This document shows positions 29,589-37,471 of a stretch of DNA of 64,000 bases, piece by piece (the stretch's first letter is position 1; every line of letters starts with the position of its first letter). Both the position numbers and the translations under genes were made by a program. The stretch spans positions 1 through 64,000 of the forward strand of contig DEKW01000021.1 of assembly GCA_002354055.1 (NCBI GenBank), in the 5' to 3' direction. The notes under the pieces are model-generated. The model was not told the DNA's origin and ran no database searches. It was given only the letters and a program-made list of their open reading frames with translations. The DNA comes from Bacteroidales bacterium UBA2712 (GTDB lineage: Bacteria; Bacteroidota; Bacteroidia; Bacteroidales; Paludibacteraceae).

Positions 29589-31667
29589 TTTCAGCCATCT
29601 ATCCAGCCAGCCGCGGAACTCGCGTTGCCAGAGGATGCCGTTCTGCGGTTTGAGGACCCAGTGGTTTTCGTCCGGGAAAATCAGCAGCTCTGCCGGTACG
29701 CCGCGCATCTTGGCGGCATCGAAGGCTGCCATCGCCTGGTTGGCGAGAATGCGGTAGTCCTTCTCACCGTGGATACAGAGAATCGGCGTGTCCCATTTAT
29801 CCACGAACCGATGCGGGCTATTCTCAAACGTGCGTTGCGCAATCTTATTGTCCTTTTCCCAATACGCGCCGCCCATGTCCCAGTTGGCAAACCATTTCTC
29901 TTCGGTCTCAAGGTATTGCATCTCCAGATTGAAGATGCCGTCGTGCGCGATGAAGGCTTTGAATCGTCCGTCGTGGTGTCCGGCAATCCAATAGACGCTG
30001 AATCCGCCGAACGACGCACCCACGCATCCTAAATGCTCTTTATCGACGTACGGCTCCGTGCAGAACTCATCAATCGCTGTGAAGTAATCCTTCATACACT
30101 GGCCTCCGTAGTCGCCGGAGATCTCTTCATTCCACTCCTTTCCGAATCCCGGCAGACCGCGGCGGTTCGGTGCCACGATGATGTAGTCGCCCGCACTCAT
30201 CATCATAAAGTTCCAACGGAACGACCAGAACTGGCTTACGGGGCTTTGCGGACCGCCTTCGCAGTAGAGGATCGTCGGGTATTTCTTTGCCGGATCGAAA
30301 TGCGGCGGGTAGATGATCCATGTCAGCATGTCTTTGCCGTCCGTCGTTTTCTGCCATCTGGGCACTACTGTCGAGCGCTCGATCTGCTCATAAATATTGT
30401 CGTTCTCGTGGGTCAACTGCTCCAGCGCGCCCTCTTTGCGGATGTCGAGGTGGTAGATCTCGTTCGCCTGACGCATCGAGTGACCTAAGATATACGCCTG
30501 GTAATCCGCTACGTCACCCAGACCGAGGTCGTGCTGGCCTTCCGTGAGTTTGGATGTCCAGCCGTCCAGCGTCACGCGGTAGAGTTGTACGGTCGCTTGT
30601 TTGCATGCGGTAAAGACGAGTGAGGTGTCGTCCAGCCATTTGTATTCATCGACGTTGGTGTCCATCGCACGGCTGAGGAAGCGCTTCTCGCCCGTCTCCA
30701 TATTCAGCGCCATAAGTCGGTTCTCGTCGCTCTCATACCCGTCGCGCTCCATCGATTGCCAAGCGATCCATTTGCCATCCGGCGAATAACTCGGATTTGT
30801 GTCATATCCCCCGTTGGGAGAAGTGATATTCTTGTGCGCACGCGTACGTATATCAAATAGGTATATATCGCTGTTGGTCGAAATGGCGTAGTCGAGTCCC
30901 GTTTTCTTGCGGCAGGTATAAGCGATCTCCTCGTTGTTCGGGTTCCATGCCAACTGCTCGATGCCGCCGAAAGGCTTCATCGGGCTCTCAAAAGCCGTTC
31001 CTTCGAGGATATTGAATCCTTCGCCTAACTTGGCAGATTTCATCCGCTCGCCCTCGCCGTAGTATTCGGTCTGCAGCTCATAGACAAACGGCTGCGGAGC
31101 AGTCTCCGTCCATTCGTCCCAGTGTTTGTACATCAAATCCTCGTGCATGTGACCCGTTGCCAGAGGCAGATCAGGATATTTGTCCGCGGTCGTCGGAACG
31201 GTCTTTACTTGCTTGACGAGGATGATCTTATCGCGCATCGGGGAGAGTAGGAAGCCCTCGATGTCATTTGTGCCCTCGACCTCCACTTCCTCTTTGTCGC
31301 GGCGGATGTAGAGTTTGCCGCCTTTGAGGTACGCTAACGCACCGCTGTTGCCGAACCACGCCGGCTCAGAACCTACAAACTCATCAACGACCTTCATGTT
31401 CTCGAACGGATTGCAAATCCGGATCCAGGTCGTACTTCGGTTTTCTTCTACGGAATAATAACTCACCGTATAAGCGAGCAGACCAGTCTCAATGTCGCTT
31501 TTCACACTACCGATGCGACCCATCGCCCATAATCCTTCCGGTGTCAGACGACCGCCTTCAATCGTAATCTGAGGCTTCGTAATGGGAGCCTTCTCTTCTT
31601 CTGCTTTTTGGCAACTTGCGCCAACTAACGCCATCAATGCCATACTGAAAATTGCTAATTTCTTCAT
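29583..31667 (-). CDS. S9-family prolyl oligopeptidase-like lipoprotein (DPP type)
   Basis: Exported serine peptidase of 694 residues. The signal peptide ends in the lipobox LVGASC, so the protein is probably anchored in the outer membrane or periplasmic face. An N-terminal beta-propeller (about 40-440; repeated YSPDGKWIAW-like blades) covers the alpha/beta-hydrolase domain. The catalytic triad is visible as Ser in GASFGGFS, Asp in HGEKDYRI and His in ENHWV. This resembles the dipeptidyl-peptidase and acylaminoacyl-peptidase group; exact specificity is unclear. The start at 31667 is fixed by the promoter: an in-frame ATG at 31718 lies upstream of the -7 box. Confidence 0.9.
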   Translation of the reverse strand: MKKLAIFSMALMALVGASCQKAEEEKAPITKPQITIEGGRLTPEGLWAMGRIGSVKSDIETGLLAYTVSYYSVEENRSTTWIRICNPFENMKVVDEFVGSEPAWFGNSGALAYLKGGKLYIRRDKEEVEVEGTNDIEGFLLSPMRDKIILVKQVKTVPTTADKYPDLPLATGHMHEDLMYKHWDEWTETAPQPFVYELQTEYYGEGERMKSAKLGEGFNILEGTAFESPMKPFGGIEQLAWNPNNEEIAYTCRKKTGLDYAISTNSDIYLFDIRTRAHKNITSPNGGYDTNPSYSPDGKWIAWQSMERDGYESDENRLMALNMETGEKRFLSRAMDTNVDEYKWLDDTSLVFTACKQATVQLYRVTLDGWTSKLTEGQHDLGLGDVADYQAYILGHSMRQANEIYHLDIRKEGALEQLTHENDNIYEQIERSTVVPRWQKTTDGKDMLTWIIYPPHFDPAKKYPTILYCEGGPQSPVSQFWSFRWNFMMMSAGDYIIVAPNRRGLPGFGKEWNEEISGDYGGQCMKDYFTAIDEFCTEPYVDKEHLGCVGASFGGFSVYWIAGHHDGRFKAFIAHDGIFNLEMQYLETEEKWFANWDMGGAYWEKDNKIAQRTFENSPHRFVDKWDTPILCIHGEKDYRILANQAMAAFDAAKMRGVPAELLIFPDENHWVLKPQNGILWQREFRGWLDRWLKE

Positions 31668-31687
31668 TGTTGTTAAGAAAATTTGTG

Positions 31688-31735
31688 CAAAGGTACAAAA
31701 AAATTTGCATATCTGCAAAATTTATAGTAATTTTG
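31688..31735. promoter_or_regulatory. 48-bp bidirectional promoter, S9 peptidase / beta-CASP nuclease
   Basis: Minus: TTTG (complement of 31716-31719), 20 nt, TACCTTTG (complement of 31688-31695). Plus: TTTG 31704-31707, 20 nt, TAATTTTG 31728-31735. The shared -33 element is TTTGCATATCTGCAAA. Confidence 0.88.
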
Positions 31736-31755
31736 TAGCAAAATTTTTTGTACGT

Positions 31756-33183
31756 ATGAAGATTCAGTTCTTAGGCGCTACTCGCGAAGTAACGGGCAGT
31801 AAACATCTGATTACTACCGATTCGGGACATACCATTCTTCTGGATTGCGGTATGTACCAAGGTAAAGGAATGGAGACCGATGCAGCCAACCGCGATCTGG
31901 GATTTGATCCCAAGAAACTCGATTGTGTCGTGCTCTCTCATGCGCATATCGACCATTCCGGTCTTATCCCGTATATCTACAAAATGGGTTTCCGCGGGGA
32001 TATATACTGCACGCCGGCGACGCGCGATCTCTGTGCACTCATGCTCGCCGACACGGCGTTTATTCAGGAGCAGGATGTTCGTACGTATAACAAGAAGATC
32101 GATCGCCAGCACCCGCATAAGGAGAAGGGCAAGACCTATAAGATCGAACCTCTGTACTCCCAGCGTGAGGTGGAGCAGGTGATGCGGCATTTTGTGACGT
32201 ATAGTTACGACCGCCGTTTCCGTTTGTTTGACGACGTGTTGCTGACTTTCACCAACTCCGGTCACATGCTCGGTGGCGCCATCTGCTCGCTGGAGATATA
32301 TGAAGAAAGCCGTTGGAAACGCTTGGCTTACACCGGTGACATCGGCCGTAAACACTGTCATATTCTGCCTTCGCCGCAACTCTTCCCGCAATGCGATTAC
32401 CTCATCTGCGAATCGACCTACGGCGACCGTTTGCATGAGGAAGAAGAAGTGACAGAGGAGCAACTCTTAGGCGTCGTTGAGGATACCTGTGTCTATCGCA
32501 AAGGCCAGCTGCTGATCCCGTCTTTCTCGGTCGGCAGAACCCAGGAGATCGTCTATGTCCTCAACAAACTCTATAACGACGGCCGTCTGCCGCAAATCCC
32601 CGTCTATGTGGACTCGCCGATGAGTACCAACGCGACCCAGATCTTCCGTATGTATCCGGAGGAACTGAGTGAAGAAGTGCATGACACACTTCGTTTTGAC
32701 TCCGATCCGTTCGGCTTCAATACTCTGCGGTACATCACCGACATCCGCGAATCCAAGGCGCTCAACCACAAGGACGAACCCTGTATCATCATCTCCGCTT
32801 CGGGTATGTTGGAAGCCGGGCGCATCAAACACCACGTGGCGAACCACATCTCCGATCCGCGCTGCACGATTCTTATTGTCGGTTATTGCGAACCTACCAC
32901 ACTTGGCGCACGTATTCAGCAGCCCGGACTCCAATGGATCTCTATCTTCGGTCTCGACCGAAAGATCAAAGCCCAGATCACGAAGATTGAAGGCTTCTCT
33001 GGACACGGCGACTACCAAGAGATGATTGATTACCTCACGCGCTCTCTTACGGTCGATCAAGTCCAGCGGACCTTCATCGTCCACGGCGAAGAGGTAGCTG
33101 CAGAGACGTATAAAGCCCACCTCGAAGAGGCAGGCTTTAAGCATGTGAATATCCCCAGCAAAGGGGAAATTGTTGAATTGTAG
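31756..33183 (+). CDS. Metallo-beta-lactamase / beta-CASP RNA nuclease
   Basis: A 475-residue zinc hydrolase. The MBL core has SHAHIDHSG (H-x-H-x-D-H), TYGDRLHEE and the later His in GFSGHGDYQEM. The beta-CASP insertion includes SASGMLEAGRIKHH, and the RMMBL tail ends with TFIVHGEEVAAETYKAHL. This arrangement is that of RNA-processing nucleases related to CPSF73/YSH1, found in bacteria besides RNase J. The cellular substrate is unknown. Its stop codon (33181-33183) directly abuts the 3' end of a tRNA gene on the other strand. Confidence 0.93.
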   Translation: MKIQFLGATREVTGSKHLITTDSGHTILLDCGMYQGKGMETDAANRDLGFDPKKLDCVVLSHAHIDHSGLIPYIYKMGFRGDIYCTPATRDLCALMLADTAFIQEQDVRTYNKKIDRQHPHKEKGKTYKIEPLYSQREVEQVMRHFVTYSYDRRFRLFDDVLLTFTNSGHMLGGAICSLEIYEESRWKRLAYTGDIGRKHCHILPSPQLFPQCDYLICESTYGDRLHEEEEVTEEQLLGVVEDTCVYRKGQLLIPSFSVGRTQEIVYVLNKLYNDGRLPQIPVYVDSPMSTNATQIFRMYPEELSEEVHDTLRFDSDPFGFNTLRYITDIRESKALNHKDEPCIIISASGMLEAGRIKHHVANHISDPRCTILIVGYCEPTTLGARIQQPGLQWISIFGLDRKIKAQITKIEGFSGHGDYQEMIDYLTRSLTVDQVQRTFIVHGEEVAAETYKAHLEEAGFKHVNIPSKGEIVEL

Positions 33184-33258
33184 TCGGGTAGGCGAGATTC
33201 GAACTCACGACCTCCTGCTCCCAAAGCAGGCATTCTAACCGGGCTGAACTACTACCCG
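33184..33258 (-). tRNA. tRNA-Pro (anticodon UGG)
   Basis: A 75-nt cloverleaf on the minus strand. The acceptor stem pairs CGGGTAG with CTACCCG, the anticodon stem pairs CCTGC with GCAGG around TTTGGGA (anticodon TGG), and the T arm has GTGAG-TTCGAAT-CTCGC. CCA is not encoded. The 3' end touches the stop codon of the convergent beta-CASP gene with no spacer. Confidence 0.96.
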
Positions 33259-33275
33259 TTTCACAAAAGCGGGTG

Positions 33276-33307
33276 CAAAGGTACTACTTTTTTTTGAAAT
33301 GACCAAA
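33276..33307 (-). promoter_or_regulatory. tRNA-Pro promoter overlapping the HAD gene start
   Basis: On the minus strand: TTTG (complement of 33304-33307), 20 nt, TACCTTTG (complement of 33276-33283). The -33 box lies inside the first codons of the divergent HAD gene at 33299. No matching plus-strand -7 box is visible. Confidence 0.8.
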
Positions 33308-33955
33308 TATTTTGGCAAAAAAGTGAAATATAAAGCGATTTTTATAGATATAGACGATACACTCCTTGATTACGTTTCCTGTTGTCGAGAGGCTTATGAT
33401 GCAGCTCTGCCGGAGCATCCGGAGCATTTTCAGCTCTTCTTCGACATCGCCGGGCGGCTCTTTTCCGAAGCCAAGCATGGCAAATACACGATTGCGGAAG
33501 TGATGGATCTTTATCCGAAGGAGTTTATTGCGGCAATTGGCTATCCGGACTCGGCGGTAGAACCCTTTACGCACGCTTTTCGTGCCGCATGGGGAAATAC
33601 CCACACCTTAGTGCCTGAAGCCAAAGAGATGTTAGACGCGCTGCGGGACAAAGGCTATCGGCTCTTTGCGGCATCGAATAGTTTTGGTCATCTGCAACGC
33701 AATCGCCTGGAGAAGGCGGGAGTTCTTCCGTATTTCGAGGATACGTATATATCCATGGATATAGGCTACGACAAACCTGACATTCGTTTTTTCGAAGAAG
33801 CGCTGCGTCGCTGTGGGTTGAAAGCCTCCGAAGTGCTCATGATCGGTGATTCGATGACGACGGATATTGAGGGCGCAAGGAAAGCAGGCATCGATGCACT
33901 CTTCTTCGACCGAAGAGGCGGAGCGTCGCTGATGGAGTTAATTAAAGAACTATAA
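33299..33955 (+). CDS. HAD-family hydrolase (YjjG-like nucleotidase)
   Basis: Cytoplasmic phosphatase of 218 residues. Motif I is DIDDTLLDY, motif II lies at FAASNSF, and motif III/IV is GYDKPDIRFFEEAL with MIGDSMTTDIEGARKAG. The helical cap and lengths fit the YjjG subgroup, which removes phosphate from non-canonical pyrimidine nucleotides; other small phosphates are possible. The start could also be the in-frame GTG at 33323, which would remove nine residues and leave the tRNA promoter outside the gene. No own promoter is apparent. Confidence 0.88.
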   Translation: MTKYFGKKVKYKAIFIDIDDTLLDYVSCCREAYDAALPEHPEHFQLFFDIAGRLFSEAKHGKYTIAEVMDLYPKEFIAAIGYPDSAVEPFTHAFRAAWGNTHTLVPEAKEMLDALRDKGYRLFAASNSFGHLQRNRLEKAGVLPYFEDTYISMDIGYDKPDIRFFEEALRRCGLKASEVLMIGDSMTTDIEGARKAGIDALFFDRRGGASLMELIKEL

Positions 33956-33983
33956 TAACGTAATCCCGTAATAGCGAATTATG
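33952..33983. repeat. TAATCCCGTAAT-family degenerate repeat
   Basis: AATAACGTAATCCCGTAATAG fills the 25-nt spacer between the HAD and PlsC genes and runs up to the PlsC start codon. Related copies are at 29547-29588 and 46614-46655. Confidence 0.75.
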
Positions 33984-34634
33984 AATCGATACACATTAGG
34001 TAAAATAGTAAAATTCTTCTTTCATTGGCACTACGACATCCGCGTCACGGGGGAGGAACTGCTGCGCGACAAATTGGTGCATCTGGTTTTGCCGAACCAT
34101 ACGGCGTATGTCGATCCGCTGATTCTTTTCAGCGAGATGTGGTGGCTGCCGATTAGTCCGATGGTGGACGAATTATTCATGCGCAATAAGTTCTATCGGC
34201 ACATTCTCAACAAAGCTGACGCCATCGAAGTGCCGGATTTGAATAAGAGCGCCATGTCGCGCGAAGAGAGCGTGGCGGAAGCGGAACAACTCAGTCGTAT
34301 TGCGATTGACAGCCTTGCAGCAGGCAAACAGCTGTGCTTCTATCCTTCCGGACATGTGAAGACTATCGATAAAGAGATCATCGGAAACCGCCGTATGGCG
34401 TATGAAGTCTGCCGGAAATTACCTGCGGGCGTGCGCGTGATCCTTTGTAGAATGCGCGGGTTGGAAGGTAGCTACTGGTCCAAGCTCAAACCCAAGAAAT
34501 GGAAACTGCGTCGTACGGTCACTATGCATTTTGAGGACCATACTGATGAGCTGAGAGAGTGGGCGCAGACGATGGACAGAAGGACGTTTAACCAACAATT
34601 GGAAAACTGGTATAATGACAACTCAGGAAATTGA
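33981..34634 (+). CDS. 1-acyl-glycerol-3-phosphate acyltransferase-like protein (PlsC family)
   Basis: Membrane-associated acyltransferase of 217 residues. The catalytic H-x4-D motif is in LPNHTAYVDPLI and the glycerol-phosphate-binding region in CFYPSGHVKTIDKE (in place of the usual FPEG). It probably acylates lysophosphatidate, or acts in another lipid acylation; the unusual YPSG block leaves the acceptor uncertain. The ATG is at the end of an intergenic repeat. The 3' end overlaps the next gene by 20 bp. Confidence 0.85.
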   Translation: MNRYTLGKIVKFFFHWHYDIRVTGEELLRDKLVHLVLPNHTAYVDPLILFSEMWWLPISPMVDELFMRNKFYRHILNKADAIEVPDLNKSAMSREESVAEAEQLSRIAIDSLAAGKQLCFYPSGHVKTIDKEIIGNRRMAYEVCRKLPAGVRVILCRMRGLEGSYWSKLKPKKWKLRRTVTMHFEDHTDELREWAQTMDRRTFNQQLENWYNDNSGN

Positions 34635-35103
34635 ATCTCGTGCGCAGAAGGCGCAGGACTTGTTCAAACAGGGATTTAACTGCTCGCAGGCAGTCTTTGC
34701 TTCTTGTGCGGATCTGTATGGCATCCACGATGAGCAACTGGCGCTTCGTCTTGCTGCTTCTTTTGGCGGTGGAACGGGAAGGATGCGGATGACGTGTGGT
34801 GCTGCCAACGGCATGTTCATGCTCGCTGGCCTGCATAACGGTTCCGCCACGCCCCATGACTCCGAAGGCAAAATGGCGAACTATGCCTTTGTGCAGCAGT
34901 TGGCAGGAGATTTCAAGGCGAAGTACGGTAGTCTTGTGTGTGCGGAGTTATTGGGTTTGGCACCCAAGGGCTCCACGATGGAATATCTGCCTGCGGAGGC
35001 TCTCCGCCCCAAGCCCGAGGAGCGCACGCAGCAGTATTACGAGAAAAGGCCTTGCGTGGAAATGATCGCAGAAGCGGTAAGAATCTATTTACGAAACATA
35101 TGA
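34615..35103 (+). CDS. C_GCAxxG_C_C family protein
   Basis: A 162-residue cytoplasmic protein with the conserved cysteine pattern of this family: NCSQAVF near residue 22, TCGAANGMFML near 61, SLVCAELLG near 104, and RPCVEMI near 148. The cysteines suggest a redox or metal-cluster role, but no function is established. It overlaps plsC by 20 bp and is coupled to lpdA by an ATGA overlap, hinting at a redox link to the flavoprotein. Confidence 0.88.
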   Translation: MTTQEIESRAQKAQDLFKQGFNCSQAVFASCADLYGIHDEQLALRLAASFGGGTGRMRMTCGAANGMFMLAGLHNGSATPHDSEGKMANYAFVQQLAGDFKAKYGSLVCAELLGLAPKGSTMEYLPAEALRPKPEERTQQYYEKRPCVEMIAEAVRIYLRNI

Positions 35104-36437
35104 GATATTTTTTAGCAATCATCGGCGGCGGCCCGGCGGGTTATACGGCTGCTGAAAAAGCTTCTAAGGCAGGCAAAGATGTGGTGCTCTTTGAGCAGAA
35201 TGCGCTTGGCGGCACGTGTCTGAATGTGGGATGCATTCCTACCAAATCGCTGCTCTACGGCGCGAAGCAGTATTTTAATGCTACGCACGCGCAGAAATAT
35301 GGTGTGACGGCAGAGAACGTAGCGTTTGATTTTGGCGCCATGCAGAAACGCAAGACCATCGTCGTCCGCAAGCTCGTTGCGGGTATCAAGCAGCGGTTGA
35401 ATAATGAACATTGTACGGTGGTGAGCGGCAAAGCCGTTGTTATCAGCCATCAGCCATCAGTTGTCAGCCTTCAGTGCAACGGCGAGACGTACGAGGCAGA
35501 GAACCTCATGATCTGCACCGGCTCAACGAACTTCGTTCCGCCCATCCCCGGTATCAAGGACAATCCTGCCGTTTGGGATTCGACGGACGCACTCGCAGCG
35601 GCTGAACTGCCGAAATCCATCATCATCGTCGGTGGCGGCGTCATCGGTATGGAGTTTGCTACGCTCTATCATGAACTCGGTGTACCTGTGACGGTCATCG
35701 AAGCGATGCCTACTATCCTGCCGAACCTCGATCCTGAAGTCGTACAGATCCTGCTGGAGAAATATAAGAAAGCGAATATTAATATCCTTACGAGCACGAA
35801 AGTGGAGTCGCTGGACGGCGGCAAAGTGACGGCTAATGGCGAGGTTTATGAGGCGGAAAAAGTGCTGGTTTCTGTTGGCCGCCGCGCGAATCTGCTGGGT
35901 CTCGAAGCACTCGATGACATCGAGTTGGAGCGCGGAGCGATCAAAGTGGATGAGTTCTGTAAGACCAACCTGCCGAACGTCTATGCCTGCGGAGATGTCA
36001 CGGGAAAGATCATGCTCGCGCATGTCGCTTCGCGTCAAGCCGAAGTGGCGGTAGGTCGCATGTTGAAGGAGATCCCGCTGCAACGCATCGCGTATAATGC
36101 TATACCTTCGGTCGTTTATACGAACCCGGAGATTGCGTCCGTAGGTATCACGGAGGCACAGGCGGAGTCGATGTCTATCCCCGTGGAGGTAAAGAAACTG
36201 CCGATGACTTTTAGTGGTCGCTTTATGGCGGAGAACGAAGGCGAAACGGGCCTTTGCAAGATGATTGTCGATGCGAAGAACCACTCCGTCCTCGGCGTAC
36301 ATTGTATCGGCAATCCGTGCTCAGAATTCATTTCCGCAGCCTCTTTTGCCGTCCGCAACGGGTACACGGTGCCGGAATTCCGTCAAGTGGTCTTCCCACA
36401 CCCTACAGTAAGTGAGATTTTGCACGAGATATTATGA
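35100..36437 (+). CDS. lpdA: Dihydrolipoyl dehydrogenase
   Basis: FAD- and NAD-dependent disulfide oxidoreductase (E3) of 445 residues. Seen are the FAD-binding GGGPAGYTAAEKA, the redox disulfide GGTCLNVGCIPTK, the NAD-binding VGGGVIGMEFATLYHEL and the C-terminal catalytic HPTVSE. The start at 35100 is preferred; a longer open frame reading from 34938 lies inside the upstream gene. Residues about 114-125 (VISHQPSVVSLQ) are an insertion coded by a CAGCCATCAGCCATCAG repeat. No 2-oxoacid dehydrogenase or glycine-cleavage partner is in the window. Confidence 0.93.
   Translation: MRYFLAIIGGGPAGYTAAEKASKAGKDVVLFEQNALGGTCLNVGCIPTKSLLYGAKQYFNATHAQKYGVTAENVAFDFGAMQKRKTIVVRKLVAGIKQRLNNEHCTVVSGKAVVISHQPSVVSLQCNGETYEAENLMICTGSTNFVPPIPGIKDNPAVWDSTDALAAAELPKSIIIVGGGVIGMEFATLYHELGVPVTVIEAMPTILPNLDPEVVQILLEKYKKANINILTSTKVESLDGGKVTANGEVYEAEKVLVSVGRRANLLGLEALDDIELERGAIKVDEFCKTNLPNVYACGDVTGKIMLAHVASRQAEVAVGRMLKEIPLQRIAYNAIPSVVYTNPEIASVGITEAQAESMSIPVEVKKLPMTFSGRFMAENEGETGLCKMIVDAKNHSVLGVHCIGNPCSEFISAASFAVRNGYTVPEFRQVVFPHPTVSEILHEIL
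35441..35474. repeat. CAGCCAT-type repeat inside lpdA
   Basis: Four to five degenerate units (ATCAGCCATCAGCCATCAG then TTGTCAGCCTTCAG) encode the loop VISHQPSVVSLQ. The repeat type is like those between genes but has no exact partner in this window. Confidence 0.65.
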
Positions 36438-37462
36438 AAAAACACATTTTTACTTTTCTTGCGCTCTTTCTGTGCGCAAGTATTGCGTGGGCAGATGTCG
36501 ATTCTTCCACCGACTTAAAGACGTATTATGCCACTATCGACGGAAAGGCTACGGATAGCCAGGATAACCTGCGCAAAGAGCTCTGTGCTGTTATCAGTAA
36601 CGGGTATATTTCTATCGGTTACAGCGCGCTGAAAAACAACATGTTTGCGGCATCCTCTAATCCCACGGATTTTGTGAATGGGACAAATATGACCTTGGAA
36701 GATATCTACTCGTCCAAGGCTTATAAAGCCAGTGATAATGGTTCTTCTGCCAGCACTTGTGGTACCGGATGGAACAAGGAGCATACTGTTCCGCAGAGCT
36801 GGTTCGGCGAGGATTCGCCTATGAAATCCGATGCGTTCCATGTTTATCCGACGGATATCAAGATGAATTCGGCGCGTGGCAACCTGCCGTATGGCGAGAA
36901 TAACGCTCCTCTGGATTGTTCGAATTATGGCTATGGTCATACGGGAACCAGTACTTTCTCCGGTTATTCAGGAACGGTCTTTGATCCGGGAGAGGGTGGT
37001 GCAAACGGTAGTTACAAAGGCGATCTGGCGCGTACGTATTTCTACATGGCAACGCGCTATCGTACGACGAATTTCACCTCCGGCACCGGAAGCACCAGTT
37101 TCACATATTCCTCCGGTGTAGCAGACCTGACGTCGTATATGCGTGCTTTGATGCTTAAATGGCATCGTCAGGACCCGGTTTCGGAGAAAGAGATGAAACG
37201 TAATAACGCTATCTATGCGCATCAGCGCAACCGGAACCCGTTTATCGACTATCCGGAGCTGGTGGAGTATATCTGGGGCAATATGCAAGGTGTGTCGGTT
37301 TCGATTGATGCGCTTGATTCACCTTATGCCAATGAGTCGCCTTTGACCGGGTTTGAGCAGGTTTCGGCTACCGAGCGCGCGCAGAAGATACTTATCAACG
37401 GACAACTCTATATCCTTGTCGGCGAGCAGATGTATAACCTGCAAGGGCAACGAATAAAATAA
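36434..37462 (+). CDS. Secreted endonuclease I family protein (paralogue 1)
   Basis: Exported nuclease of 342 residues. Signal peptide (1-20) with later motifs WNKEHTVPQSWF, DAFHVYPTD, GDLARTYFYMATRY and NRNPFIDYPELVEYIWG, the hallmarks of the His-Me finger endonuclease I family. The C-terminus (AQKILINGQLYILVGEQM... NLQGQRIK) is a conserved tail of exported Bacteroidales proteins, probably a type IX sorting signal. It likely degrades extracellular DNA or RNA. It overlaps the lpdA stop codon (ATGA), and a second paralogue follows after 9 nt. Confidence 0.9.
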   Translation: MKKHIFTFLALFLCASIAWADVDSSTDLKTYYATIDGKATDSQDNLRKELCAVISNGYISIGYSALKNNMFAASSNPTDFVNGTNMTLEDIYSSKAYKASDNGSSASTCGTGWNKEHTVPQSWFGEDSPMKSDAFHVYPTDIKMNSARGNLPYGENNAPLDCSNYGYGHTGTSTFSGYSGTVFDPGEGGANGSYKGDLARTYFYMATRYRTTNFTSGTGSTSFTYSSGVADLTSYMRALMLKWHRQDPVSEKEMKRNNAIYAHQRNRNPFIDYPELVEYIWGNMQGVSVSIDALDSPYANESPLTGFEQVSATERAQKILINGQLYILVGEQMYNLQGQRIK

Positions 37463-37471
37463 ACCACAATC

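Noticed and set aside
31582..31755. Extension of the beta-CASP nuclease reading frame upstream of 31756
   Set aside because: The extension runs through the bidirectional promoter and into the divergent peptidase gene.
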